Below are positions 31,965-42,344 of a DNA stretch of 64,000 nt, one piece after another (within the stretch, counting starts at the first letter, position 1; the number at the start of each line of letters is the position of its first letter). This DNA is from Oegoconia quadripuncta (taxonomy: Eukaryota > Arthropoda > Insecta > Lepidoptera > Autostichidae). The DNA lies in assembly GCA_949316235.1 (NCBI GenBank), contig OX438758.1, positions 4,497,731-4,561,730 on the forward strand, given 5' to 3'. The position numbers and the translations under genes were made by a program. The notes under the pieces were generated by a model. It had not been told where the DNA came from. It worked only from the letters and a program-made list of their open reading frames with translations, and made no database searches.

Positions 31965-32230
31965 AACAAATCTACACATAATGAGCCTTACGGCAATATG
32001 GGAATGTGTTAGATTTCAGATCGTGCAATGAGGCCACCGAGCCAAGGAAATGAGCACTTGAAATAGCTATACTTGGATAAATTTATAGATTTAGATTATG
32101 CATTTAATTGATGTATCATGAAGGATAAATCTACACATAAAGGAGTCGAAAGACAAATGGGAATGTGTTAGATTTAATGAAACATGATTGCGCAATGAGG
32201 TCTTGAACCAAGGAAAGGAGCGCTTGTAGC
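31965..32230 (+). repeat. Imperfect tandem repeat in the Gypsy 3' non-coding region
   Basis: Two units of about 150 bases, starting near 31,968 and 32,125, share AATCTACACATAA, GGGAATGTGTTAGATTT, GCAATGAGG and CCAAGGAAAGGAGC-like blocks. They lie between the gag-pol stop and the 3' LTR. A clear polypurine tract next to the 3' LTR is not visible. Confidence 0.75.
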
Positions 32231-32546
32231 TGTTAAGTTCTAGTTGAAAATTGTAAAAACTGTATGTATGTATTTCTTACGTTTTTGTTATGTATTTGAT
32301 ATACTGTATATAACCCATAGTGGTAAAGATTTTAAGATAATTAATGGAACAATTATGTAAGAAGATGGCCGAACGAATATGTAACAATAATACCTAACAA
32401 TAAAAAGTTGTTGTTTGCTGTTATAAACATTGTCATGATTAATAGTGTAGTAAAAAAAATTATATTAGCTTAATTGTTTACGAGTCTCGCATTGTGCTAT
32501 TACCGCGAAATGTAACGAGAGGACTCGTTATTTCAGTATGGCCGAC

Positions 32547-32808
32547 TGTAAGGTTTTGAGCTAGTTTTATATTAATTAGTATTTAAAGTATAATGATTTT
32601 TTTAAATCATAGTTTAATATATCGATTTCATTCACTCGATCACCTTGAACGAAAATATATAAACGTCAGCCATTTTGAAACACGAGTCAGTCGTGAGTGC
32701 TATTTTGACAAGTGCAGTGAAAGTGTATTATATGTGAGAAAATCAATATATTATAATTGGCTAGATCATTTGGTTTTATTCCCCAGTCTATACTTCTGAA
32801 CTTTTATA
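32547..32808 (+). repeat. 3' LTR of the Gypsy element
   Basis: Identical to 26,655-26,916. It is followed by GTCT, the copy of the target site. Confidence 0.93.
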
Positions 32809-33254
32809 GTCTTAAAATTTGTGCATTCTAACTTTTGAAGCTTAATAATGGCAGAATAGTTGTTGATAATGGCAGAATAATGGCAGAGTAGTGCAGCAAA
32901 CGTTAGTGTTGGTGTACAGGTGAAGGAAAGTGTAAATTAAAGTGCGTAACGGAGCTTTCGGGTTCCCACAAGAAGCCGCCAAAATCTTTTGTAAAGCATT
33001 CTGCCACTTTACTGAAGAATGACTTGACCGTGACTAGACTCTGTATACGACGAATTACTTGTTTTGATTGAGACTGACCTGTAAACTGAAGAAATAAGAT
33101 AAATAAAAATTTTCACTCGAAACTGGCAGTAATGTCCCTCGACAATGAGGTTGACTGGTTGCCATCCTCAAAAATAAGAAGAAGAAGACTCCCATGAATT
33201 ACTATTCATATTTATGTAGAAATGCACTGACAGTAAGGATGTAGGCCGCTTCCA

Positions 33255-33335
33255 ACTGGTTGCTCTGGAAATCTATGGGGGACGAACATGTTCAGCAGTC
33301 CTGTGGTTGATATGATGATGATGTTTGAAATATAA
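33255..33335 (+). mobile_element. RTE-type LINE 3' terminus, degenerate
   Basis: GGAAATCTATGGGGGACGAA then CATGTTCAGCAGTCCTGTGG and a (GATGAT)n end match the terminus at 1795-1870. Confidence 0.5.
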
Positions 33336-33690
33336 GATTATTCTTACATATGGTTACACAACTATGCCTGTATATATTTTATAAGCCCACATCAGCTTTT
33401 TAGCAGTATTTTATCGGATTTTAAGTTTTGAATTCTTAGAGCAGTTATGCAATTTTATGTTTTCCACATCCATGCAATTTTTTTTGCAAATTTTTGAGGG
33501 TTCTCCCAGATGACCATAACAAATATACATTATTGCCGATAGTGACGACAGTTGGCTCTGTTTCAGGTCATGTCTCCAAATTAAAGATTATAATGGTTCA
33601 TACAAATTAGTTACTTAGAAAGTCCTGTTTTAGATCAGTAGATCCCAATTTTGTTTTTGATCAAGTTCATAAATTCTCAAATAGTTAGGT
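33336..33690. other. AT-rich sequence without recognised feature
   Basis: No coding or repeat pattern is seen between the RTE tail and the RTE derivative that follows. Confidence 0.4.
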
Positions 33691-35222
33691 CCAGTGATTG
33701 GTATGACGTAAAACTGTAAATCCTCAGTAAGAGCGCATGACATGGAGTCAGATGCAGGTCTTACTGAGATAGTTATCTTCAGAATAGGAGGGTAACTCAG
33801 GGTGGTGGCGGAGGAATGACTTGCTCATCAACGGCGGCACCCACAGGTCTAGTTAGATGGCTTACTGTTCACCGACCAACCCGCACTGGACTAGCGTGGT
33901 CGGTTAATAGTCCAAACCCCTCATCGTTATGAATAGTACAGAAAAGCGCAGGCCCCTAGTGCCCGGCGGCCCCGGTGGAGCTGCTGATGACGGTGGGCAG
34001 ATACACACCGGGGCTCGGGGTGCGAAGAATCCCCGGGCGTTGTTATCATCCAACCGTCAAACGACTCACGCTAGAAACAAGGTTCCCGATAAAACATTAA
34101 AATTACTTACTTTTAACGTACATAACGAATCCAATCTTTCCTTATACTTGGCATTTGTCGATTATTCGAAAGCATTTGACAGCATTTATCATAGTTCCAT
34201 ATTTACTGCACTTCAAAATCAAGAAATAGACCCTACATACATCAAACTAATTCATAGAATTTACCGCAATAGTACAGCAGCTATAAAACTACAATCTACC
34301 GGTCCTTCATTTACTGTTGAAAGAGGTGTAAAGCAAGGCGATCCACTGTCTCCAAAGCTCTTCACCAGTACAATAGAAGAAGTGTTCCGAAAACTAGCTC
34401 CACGATGGACGGACGAGGGCATTGACGTGGGTGAAAGGAGACTTACAAATCTTCGTTTCGCCGATGACATTGTTTTATTTGCCAAAACCGCTGCCGAACT
34501 GGAAACTATGTTACAGGATTTGAGTGAGGCAAGCCTTGAGGTTGGATTGAAGATGAACATGTCAAAGACTAAGATCATGACTAATAGTATAGCACGAAGA
34601 ATGGAAGTAGATGGAGAGGAAATAGCATATGTCCAAGACTACATCTACCTAGGTCAAATAGTTTCTTTCCAGGCCAGACAGGACAAGGAAATCGAAAGGC
34701 GAACCGATAATGCCTGGAAGAGCTATTGGTCTATGAAAGAGTTCATGAAGGGAGACCTTCCAATGGCACTAAAGCGAAAGCTTATGGACATGTGCATTCT
34801 TCCCATTCTTACATACGGTGCTCAGACTTGGTCTTTGACGGAACGTCAGAAATCAAAACTCAGGGTTTGCCAGAGGAGCATGGAACGTAGCATACTGGGA
34901 GTCAAACTGATCGACCGCGTCAGAAATGCTACACTACGCTCACGGACTCGGATCTTTGACGTAGGGAAAAAAGCGGCAACGTTGAAGTGGGACTGGGCGG
35001 GTCACGTGGGCCGCATGCCGTGCGAGTTGTGGGCAAATGCGTCCACTATTTGGACTCCTACAACCGCCAGACGCAAACGGGGCAGACCGCGAAAACGGTG
35101 GAGAGACGAGCTTGACAGTTTTGATAAGGGATGGTTTGTGCTCGCCAAGAACAGAAACGATTGGAAACAGATGAGGGAGGCCTTTGCCCAGCAGTGGGAC
35201 ACTATGGGCTCTTAATAGAATA
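33690..35222 (+). mobile_element. RTE LINE derivative with internal deletion
   Basis: A 5' UTR-like GC-richer stretch (about 33,690-33,928) precedes a 428-codon ORF ending near the 3' terminus TCTTAATAGAATAATAG. Truncated copies of its 3' end are at 43,008-43,156 and 24,568. The element lacks most of the endonuclease and the first RT motifs. Confidence 0.8.
33929..35215 (+). CDS. RTE ORF, endonuclease start fused in frame to reverse transcriptase
   Basis: Residues 1-50 are a Gly/Pro-rich leader. KLLTFNVHN (58-66) resembles the first strand of an AP endonuclease, but the frame passes at about residues 67-72 directly into LYLAFVDYSKAFDS, RT motif A (about 72-85). Further RT motifs are GVKQGDPLSPKLF (133), LRFADDIVLF (catalytic FADD 177-180), KTKIMTN, YIYLGQIV, LPILTYGAQTW, WAGHVGRM and GRPRKRWRDELD, ending AFAQQWDTMGS-TAA. 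Nearly 600-700 residues of a normal RTE ORF are missing, yet the frame stays open over 428 codons. Without endonuclease and RT motifs 0-2 it is probably non-autonomous. Confidence 0.82.
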   Translation: MNSTEKRRPLVPGGPGGAADDGGQIHTGARGAKNPRALLSSNRQTTHARNKVPDKTLKLLTFNVHNESNLSLYLAFVDYSKAFDSIYHSSIFTALQNQEIDPTYIKLIHRIYRNSTAAIKLQSTGPSFTVERGVKQGDPLSPKLFTSTIEEVFRKLAPRWTDEGIDVGERRLTNLRFADDIVLFAKTAAELETMLQDLSEASLEVGLKMNMSKTKIMTNSIARRMEVDGEEIAYVQDYIYLGQIVSFQARQDKEIERRTDNAWKSYWSMKEFMKGDLPMALKRKLMDMCILPILTYGAQTWSLTERQKSKLRVCQRSMERSILGVKLIDRVRNATLRSRTRIFDVGKKAATLKWDWAGHVGRMPCELWANASTIWTPTTARRKRGRPRKRWRDELDSFDKGWFVLAKNRNDWKQMREAFAQQWDTMGS

Positions 35223-36100
35223 ATAGTTAGGTACTGTGAAATTAGCCCTCATATTATGTCCTTACAATTATTCGTTTTTATCTCTCTGGCTAGACCCAAT
35301 ATTACTTTCATTTCAAATTACCCAAGCAAAACTCTATTTGAAATTCTGAATTGTTCTTTTGACAACCGCAGCTGGTCGCAGGCAATATTGCCTAACCGCC
35401 ACGGTGGTAGTATAAGCATAACAAAAATTTCAAGTGTAGCCCTATCGGAGTTTTTCAGTAAAACAATATATGCGTAATCGCCCAAAATGCATTTTCACGA
35501 ATCTGGTGGAATGAAAGCCTGCCCGTAAATCAGTCTCTACAAAGTTATGGGACGAACAAATCTGTATGAAAATTAAAACACCTTGTAAAGTCAGCTATAA
35601 ACCCAGTAGATCGTATAATCTTATAAGGTTATTGAGGTATCTAACGATTGTAGGGCTGGCGCTTATCTCGGCAAACGGATCTGTATTTATTACTTTTAAT
35701 TACCAATCAACATGGTGGCATCAAATTTCAAGAGCGTCATGAAAAGGTCAAGTGACCCGACTATTTAGGTTTTTGTATATTAATTGACCAATCACATTCT
35801 TTACATTTCCAACTATTTTGGTAGGATGGCAAATAAATCAGAATCAGATCGGAAGTAATACGGAACTAGCGTTAGACGTTCCCAGTGCGGTTTCCGACCG
35901 CGAAACAATAGAGCGATAAAAGTAACAACCTCAACTTTTTATTTAAAGATTGACCATTACTGCCAGACTCCGGTTGTGTGGCTGAATGAGGTTGCCCAGT
36001 ATGAAATCCGTGTCAAACTATGGGTCTAGATCCCAGTCTAAATTCTGTTTGAGCGATCTAAAATAGAAAGAAAGACAAACATGATAATGGATGAAATGAA
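35223..36100. other. Non-coding AT-rich sequence
   Basis: No gene or known repeat was recognised. Isolated short ORFs here have no motif content. Confidence 0.4.
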
Positions 36101-36104
36101 AACT

Positions 36105-36519
36105 ATTTAACTTCCTGCCTGGAGTGCTTAAGGATTTACCCCTACCAAAATTTAAAAAGGAGCTATGGTTCATAACTGCTTTTATAGTGTTACCGAGTTC
36201 TTGACATTAAAGTTTAGAGATACAATAACCTAATTTGATTATTTTCGATTGCTTTGGTTTATATTGCGTGTTGCTTTTTGACATTGTAAATTAATTTGAT
36301 TTAATAACGGCAATAATAATTAGACATTGATATTATGACCTAGTGTAATTATCTTGACATTTGTATTTTGCTTTTATTGTGTTGAATGTTTAATAATGTT
36401 TAATTTACTCTTAACCATTTGCATGCCATCAGATGACGCAACACGCTTGTTCTAAAATAAATGTTCATCAATGATTGTACCGTGTTAGCCTGCAAATAAA
36501 TTATTTGTATTTGTATTTG
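36105..36519 (+). mobile_element. 5'-truncated copy of the 19.5-kb CR1/Jockey-like LINE
   Basis: It begins in the last 60 codons of ORF2 ([20 protein letters not shown] region) and continues through the 3' UTR to a TTTGTATTTGTATTTG tail. It parallels the reverse complement of 19,518-20,000 with small deletions, including about 8 bases inside the coding end. Confidence 0.85.
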
Positions 36520-36644
36520 GAACACAATATTTCAAAATACGGGCTGTATGGGTTCAGATCCTTTTACTTGTCCTACAGAACAAAATTTACTAAAAAAAAT
36601 GTCAATGTGCTTAGTGTTGCTAGCTGTCGATGTCTTAACAGTGG

Positions 36645-36945
36645 TAGTCTATCGATAGTTGAATATCCAAAGGCTTACCGATAGCATTAGCAGCGCGGAA
36701 GATGATAATATTATTGAATAATAGCAACAGCTACATCTCTACACTATTGTCTGCCTGTGGCTGCGACGAGCCAATTGCCAGCATTGCTAGCACCATGCAA
36801 TGTCATGTGTGGTAGCGATGGTCTATTCCATACTAAGACTAACAATTGCTCGCTATCGATCATATATCGATAGAATATCGACAGTAGTTCACTATTGATT
36901 GACAACACTAGCATTCTCAGCTGAAGTAAAGTTTTTGCATTTTAA
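36645..36945 (+). promoter_or_regulatory. Candidate promoter with DREF-type sites
   Basis: TATCGATA occurs perfectly at 36,650-36,657 and 36,865-36,872, with TATCGATC at 36,854-36,861 and ATATCGACAG just after. TATCGATA is the DRE bound by DREF at housekeeping and replication promoters in insects. A possible first exon follows at 37,104. Confidence 0.45.
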
Positions 36946-37103
36946 TATTTTTTTAAGAACAAAGTGATTATTCTTTAAACTTCATTAGTTAATTTATATC
37001 CACACAAGTTAACTTCCAACTGTTTGTGTTATTTGTGATATTATTTTCCCAATGCTGACTTGAAAACGAAGTGGTTATTTTATCGATTTTAGAGTATTCT
37101 GCT

Positions 37104-37127
37104 ATGGATATCATCAAAACTCCCAAG
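37104..37127 (+). CDS. Possible first coding exon of an unidentified gene
   Basis: ATG at 37,104 encodes MDIIKTPK and is followed at once by a strong donor GTAAGTGAT at 37,128, 230-450 bases downstream of the DRE cluster. No in-phase second exon that I can defend was found to the right. The exon-like frame at 38,961 is in the wrong phase for a simple join. The partner exons may lie beyond the window, or this is chance. Confidence 0.35.
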
Positions 37128-38900
37128 GTAAGTGATTAGACAGTTAATTTTACATGTTACTATTGTATTTGTGCTGTAGTAAGATATATTTGAACAGTTT
37201 GTATTTATATTAAATTTTTTTCCAGGGCGTGTTTACCTATTTTTTTTAGTTTGGTTTAACTGAAAGTGAAGTTTTATCTCTTGTTAAGAGTGGTTAATCT
37301 ATCTAATCACTGTCAGCTAGTTCGCTGAACTGTGTGGGTTGATAACGATACAGACCGAAGTGTATCGTTATATATTATGTGAAATAATCTATTTTACTAC
37401 TTTATCTCTATAAACAACACAATTTTGGCATATGTCAACATTATTTTGCCTATTGTATGGATTCAGTTAGCACACTGAGGAAAAAGTAGACTCAGAAAGT
37501 AGTAACTTTATTTTGGCTTGCACATGCCATCCACACTGACCTTCACTTGGTGCTACAGTGGATTTACCGTTAAAGTGGCAAAAACCTTATTAAGGGTTGG
37601 CTTATTAATGTGGCAAAGGCCACACTCGAGAAAAACCTTATAACAGTTGGCTTTGATATCTGGCACCAGTACCTGGGTGATTTTACACCAAAAACAGTTG
37701 GTCAGGTTAAGTGAATTTTATTATGATCATCCAGAAATCTGTTTTTCAAAGAACCATGCACTGATCACAGACTCTAGTGATTTGTGACAGAATTTAAACA
37801 GTATTGGTCAAATTCACATAGGCTTTGGGTGTTCGGTACCTCATTTCTTAAAGTGTACTACTAAACTAAGGATCATAGTGTTACTTGCCAAATCGCAATA
37901 ACTCTGCAATAGAAAGTCTGTTATGTTTCATGTATGTTGTATGAAGAATTATGGAGGATGAAATTCTTTATTCACTCTCTATAACTAATTATTTTTCATC
38001 AACATGCCTATAGTTATTTACTTACATACTTACGAAAGCTTACTAAATTATGTGGGATGACACACTGGGGATTTAATGTCATAAATGCATGGGAACAGGG
38101 CACAGGCGTATCTAATGGTCATCTGAGCTGATTTAGCCCTGTACCTACGTGGTAAGACCCTGCAGGTAGATGGGCAAGGGGGGGAAACCCATCTACCGTG
38201 CTACACTTTTACGTCGATACCTCCATAATTTTACAAAGTAGGTCATGTTTGATATCGTCATCGTATAACTAAAAGACGGGTAATTCATTTCTGGAACAAC
38301 ATTTACACTCATTCATAGAAAATAAAATTCACACAAAAATTTAAAAAAATTAAATTAAAATTCTAACAAGATCTATGCCTACAACTAAACCACAAGAGCT
38401 CGTTTTTTTTTATATACTTCATATAAAGACGAGCTTTATATGTTAACGATATTTCCCAATTCTACAGATTTCCAATATTACAGAGACCCTTGTCTACGGA
38501 TTGTCAATACAGGTATCCATCTGTACAGATTCCCATGCCTACAGTATTAATATGTGTAACCTGTTTATACCAAATATATAAATAAACTTTTCTAATAGAT
38601 TTATAAATGTGTTAAAAAAATCTATTGCGTCGCGTGGCGGAGCTGCGATAAGAGAAGTTCCTATTATGGATAGGATTTGGCACTTAATGTTTAATAATGA
38701 CACAGATTAGTATAGGTGCTTCTATATCTAGATTCTCAACGTAAAATTTATTCATAATATTAAAAGAAATATTTTAAATGGTCACTGAGATAACCACAAT
38801 TCCAGCTTATTTTAAATATGTGAGTTCAAATTGGTATACCCATAATTTTTAATTGGAAATAGAGTTTTTACTAAATAAAAATAATAATTAAATAAAGAAG
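37128..38900. other. Non-coding stretch, possible intron
   Basis: AT-rich, with no repeat family recognised. It could be intron 1 of the gene suggested at 37,104. Confidence 0.3.
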
Positions 38901-39154
38901 AACAGTATAATATAGTAAATATGTATAACAAAAAAGTTTACCAATTTTTTTTATATTCCCTGCAAGCAGCAGCTGCTGGCGATAGTGTCCCCCACCCCAG
39001 TCAGCAGGACATGGCCAGTTTTGAAGCGTTTTTAACAGTTGACCCCATAAATGTCCTCCCTGATAAACCACTCGCAAAATATGTTTCCGAGGGCGTCTTC
39101 GGTTGATGGTAAATTCTCCAGCTGCCTGTCCTTCTTTATAAATAATAATCAGCA

Positions 39155-39240
39155 CAAATATTTACTCCTCGCGGTATTCGAACCCGCAACTGTTGGTTTC
39201 GCTGACAGGGCACTATCCACTGCACCGATCAGTCGTCATA
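39155..39240 (-). repeat. Third tRNA-derived SINE family, head region
   Basis: On the minus strand GACGACTGATCGGTGCAGTG (A box region) is followed by B-box GCGGGTTCGAATACCGCG. The body probably continues left to about 38,960, where it overlaps the exon-like ORF. Confidence 0.55.
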
Positions 39241-39517
39241 CTATTTATATGTTTAGTATCGCGGGTAAGACGGAACTCATTTCCCGATTCCCGACTCGCA
39301 CTTGCCGTGTTTATTCAATAGCATAGGGTTTGATGAAAAATACACCTTCACAAACTGACTATTCCATTCTTTATATTGTAGTTCATCATCATTTCTCAGA
39401 CCACATTCACCCACTGCAGGACACAAGCCACGCCAATTTTTAGAGTTAGGTACTCAAACGCATTTTACAAGAGAAAAATGTTTGGAGTGGCCTAAAAAAC
39501 CGGCCTGCTCTCGACGG

Positions 39518-39765
39518 CCTGTTTAGTGTAGTTGTTAAAAATTCTGACTGCTAAACCAAAAGGTCGCGGGTTCGAATCCCGCTAGGGGCATATGTTTGTA
39601 TGATGAATACAGACATGTGTTCCCGTGTTATGGATGTTTTTCATTTATTTACAAAAAAAATGTATCTGTGTAGTTTATCAACCATCTGGTATCCATAATA
39701 CAAACCTAGTCGCTTAGTGTGGAACTAGATGGCGCTGTGTGTATGTGCAAAGATATATTTATCTC
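39518..39765 (+). repeat. SINE-A, full length
   Basis: The A-box region reads CTGTTTAGTGTAGTTGTTA, the B box GGGTTCGAATCCCGC, the body CATATGTTTGTATGATGAAT, and the 3' end ACTAGATGGCGCTGTGTGTA. The tail is a short TATTTAT run. Confidence 0.85.
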
Positions 39766-39849
39766 TTCCCGTAGGTGTCGTAAAAGACGGCTATGGGAAT
39801 TTATATCAAAACACATCTATAGATTCGAATGTTTTAACGGCGATAGGCT

Positions 39850-39965
39850 TATCGGGTGTCACCTGTGCGTTTCTGTATATTTCGTACGGTAAACCGTGAA
39901 TGTTTCAAACATTAAACTCTTAAATGTCGTGACGTTATGTACGAGTACGTACCTTGCATATAACT
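39850..39965 (+). repeat. Fragment of the 60.8-kb foldback family
   Basis: TGTATATTTCGTACGGTAAA and AAACATTAAACTCTTAAATG parallel one arm of the inverted repeat at 60,829-61,192. Confidence 0.5.
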
Positions 39966-40259
39966 AATCTAACCATCTAACTTAATATTATATAAAATGC
40001 GACTTTTTGTTGACTTTTTTTTTTTATTTATTTTTTAATTAGAACGGGATCGCTCTTGGCCTTAATCTGGACTAATGTCGAGATAAGGTCTAATGACTGG
40101 AGGAAATCCCTCTATGGCAGTGTTTCCCAAACTTCTCGGGACCGAGACCCATCTACAAGAAAGTTTAAAGTTCGCGGCCCACCTTGTATCATGAAGACAA
40201 AAAAGCAGCGGTATGTTGCTGTCGCAGCATTTACGCGTTTATTCTTATCGTAAGTTCAC

Positions 40260-40310
40260 CACCATACCATCATCATCAGCCTACTGACGTTCACTGCTGG
40301 ACAACGACGA
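40260..40310 (-). mobile_element. RTE LINE 3' terminus fragment
   Basis: CATCATCATCAGCCTACTGA then CGTTCACTGCTGGAC is the reverse complement of an RTE end (CAGCAGTGAACGTC followed by GATGATG). Confidence 0.5.
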
Positions 40311-40549
40311 CGAACGAACGAGTAAAATGAAAATTGAACGAGTACGACAATCGTCCTATAGTTTCAGGACCCATCTAAAATCTACCCGCGACCCACCAGT
40401 GGGTCGCGACCCACACTTTGGGAAATACTGCTCTATGGGATAAGTCCGCCGTTGTACTCATACTCTGCATCTATGAAAAATTAATGTATCGCCTTTTTGT
40501 ACAATAAAGCGTTTATAAACAAACAATGAGAAAGTTTGGATAATTATTT

Positions 40550-40865
40550 GTTTGTAATTTGGTATGTAGGTAGAAATTACCCTGGATTAACACAGGATAT
40601 TTTTATCTCAATGAAATGAGTAGGTCGGTCCTCCGGGATAAACAAATTAAACATGTCTGATATAAAGTTGTTCCATGCAGGCGAAGCCGCGGGCGAGAAA
40701 CTAGTATATGAATACGAAAGTTTGGATGTTTGTAGCTCAATCACGGGAAAACTGATTTAGATATAGGATACATTTTATACCGATAAAGTAAGCAGTACTC
40801 GCGCGCGGGGTATAAACAAATTACAAATATAAACGATTTTCAAGCCGGCGAAAGACGCGGGTGAA
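40550..40865 (+). mobile_element. Helitron-like terminal fragments
   Basis: GCGAAGCCGCGGGCGAGAAA followed by CTAGT at about 40,681-40,705, and a related CCGGCGAAAGACGCGGGTG then ACTAGTAG near 40,850, resemble the hairpin-plus-CTAG 3' termini of insect Helitrons. No Rep/helicase coding sequence is present. Confidence 0.4.
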
Positions 40866-41357
40866 TACTAGTAGTGTAATATATAGAATGTAAGGAAACT
40901 ATTAACTATTACGTCACAATCTTTAACACACGTGCGTTTAAATTGGGAAGTTTTGGAAATTCATTCCATCCTCCTCTTATTTATAGAATACGACTGCTGA
41001 CATCCTTATTACTCGCGCATGCCCCGTTTTCAGTGATCGGCACTGTGGCATTTCATATTGGAACTTAAATAGGACCGTTCAGAGTGGAAACTCCTTTGTT
41101 TCGCAACGCTCGGGCTTTGAAATGGGGAGGTTCTGAACAATGAAAAGCATCCCAAAATCTTGAATTTCGCCCGTCAGTTCATTTCGAGAAACCGTAGGGT
41201 GCGGGTGTAGCTTTCGTATCGGAATAATAATCTATTGTTTAGATAATAAATGTGGCCATTTAGAATGTTAATTGAGAAATTTTTGTGCCGAATAGAAAAA
41301 TTTTAGAGGAATCAAAACTTTTCAACTTTTGCAAATTAAACTCAATAATTAATTTTT

Positions 41358-42344
41358 GTGTCAACGTCAAATTTGTGGTGCAACTCGAGCAGTTCCAAAT
41401 GCAAACCTAAGATAAGGCATGGCACTCAGTTCGCTTACACCGTCGAGCATGCTCGGAGAGCTCGGGCGGCTCGCGAGTTGGCTGAAAGGGGACTGCGTTA
41501 CGGCCGAAGAATATGCAGGCCTCGCTGTAAGCGAAAAGGTAAGATAGAGTGATCATTACGCAGATTCTTATGAATATTATACGTGAATGTGAGGTGAACG
41601 GGTCCCGACAAAGAACATCATCCATATCCTTCGTTGAATTAGACGACCGACCGTGTTTTAGAGCTCCTAAAATTAAAGATCGCCAACCGGCTTCTCAGGA
41701 AGAGCACGTAAAAACGCAAGCTCTCCCATAAACAGCTAATACATATCGTGCGTCAGGAGACGAATAGTGCTAAAGATAATCAGATCTTTACAGTATCATC
41801 ACCAACAGCGTTATACGTTCCAACCTTTGGGGCACAGCAGGGTATGGGTCATAATCCACCACCCTTGCGTATTGGTGGATTTGTGTCAAACAGTCCTTGA
41901 TCTAGCTCATCCCGCGCTGTCACGCCAGGCTACGTCAACAATTTGGGTTGTAACCTAATATATTTTCGTTAATACGAAACTGTCACCCATTCAAGTTACC
42001 AATCGAGCGTCTTTTTCATGAAGGATTGGAGACGGGTCTAACCACAATCTCACTGGAATGTGATGATGTAACCGAAGATGAAGTGCGCGATTCCAGTAAA
42101 TGTCTATTCGCTCTAGGGTTGAATGTTTCTAGATTATAAGACTCGGAGGATACCAACCAACTCTGGCAGCGAGCCATCCCTTAGCAGTCTAGGAAGCGAA
42201 AAGCTTTGTGCGAATATTCAGCATGTCGTCGACAAATGGGTGGAAATCCTCCCCGCGCCTATTCCGAAGATGGAAAGACAAATTTGGAATCGTTTTATGC
42301 AATTCCAACGCACACTCACCGAAATGTTTCTTAGAAAAAACTGA
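41358..42344 (+). pseudogene. Decayed intronless coding sequence, unidentified
   Basis: Successive frames carry protein-like stretches: FAYTVEHARRARAARELAE (frame of 41,358), SSISFVELDDRPCFRAPKIK (frame of 41,549), SSPTALYVPTFGAQQG and LRIGGFVSNSP (from 41,763, stop at 41,898, then SSSSRAVTPGYVNN), LPIERLFHEGLETGL with LECDDVTEDEVRD (41,996-42,140), and SLSSLGSEKLCANIQHVVDK with WVEILPAPIPKMERQIW (42,123-42,344). The alternation of frames over about 1 kb without splice-site spacing suggests a processed pseudogene or degraded mobile-element ORF. I do not recognise the family. Confidence 0.4.

Larger units (their letters stand above)
26655..32808 (+). mobile_element. Complete Gypsy-type LTR retrotransposon
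   Basis: Two identical 262-bp LTRs flank a single gag-pol ORF. The element is bounded by GTCT at 26,651-26,654 and 32,809-32,812 (AGTCT if the LTR ends one base earlier). The pol order protease, RT, RNase H, integrase places it in Ty3/Gypsy (Metaviridae-like). There is no envelope ORF: the 750 bases after gag-pol are non-coding. LTR identity means very recent insertion. The LTR ends TGTAAG and TTTATA lack the usual terminal CA. Confidence 0.95.
26604..33185 (+). mobile_element. Short non-LTR retroelement interrupted by a Gypsy insertion
   Basis: AGACTCCCATG occurs at 26,593-26,603 and again at 33,186-33,196, as a target-site duplication would. Between them, once the Gypsy is removed, lie about 51 plus 373 bases that start GCTTTTTGGCGGGAACTC and end AAAAATAAGAAGAAG, a plausible A-rich LINE/SINE tail. 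The start matches 250-285. No ORF is preserved, so it is either a non-autonomous element or an internally deleted LINE. Confidence 0.6.

Noticed and set aside
31965..32230. CRISPR-like or satellite array
   Set aside because: Only two diverged units of unequal spacing, in a eukaryotic retrotransposon; not a repeat-spacer array.
31795..32546. Envelope gene after gag-pol
   Set aside because: The 750-base region has stops in all frames, no signal peptide or transmembrane pattern, and consists of tandem non-coding repeats.
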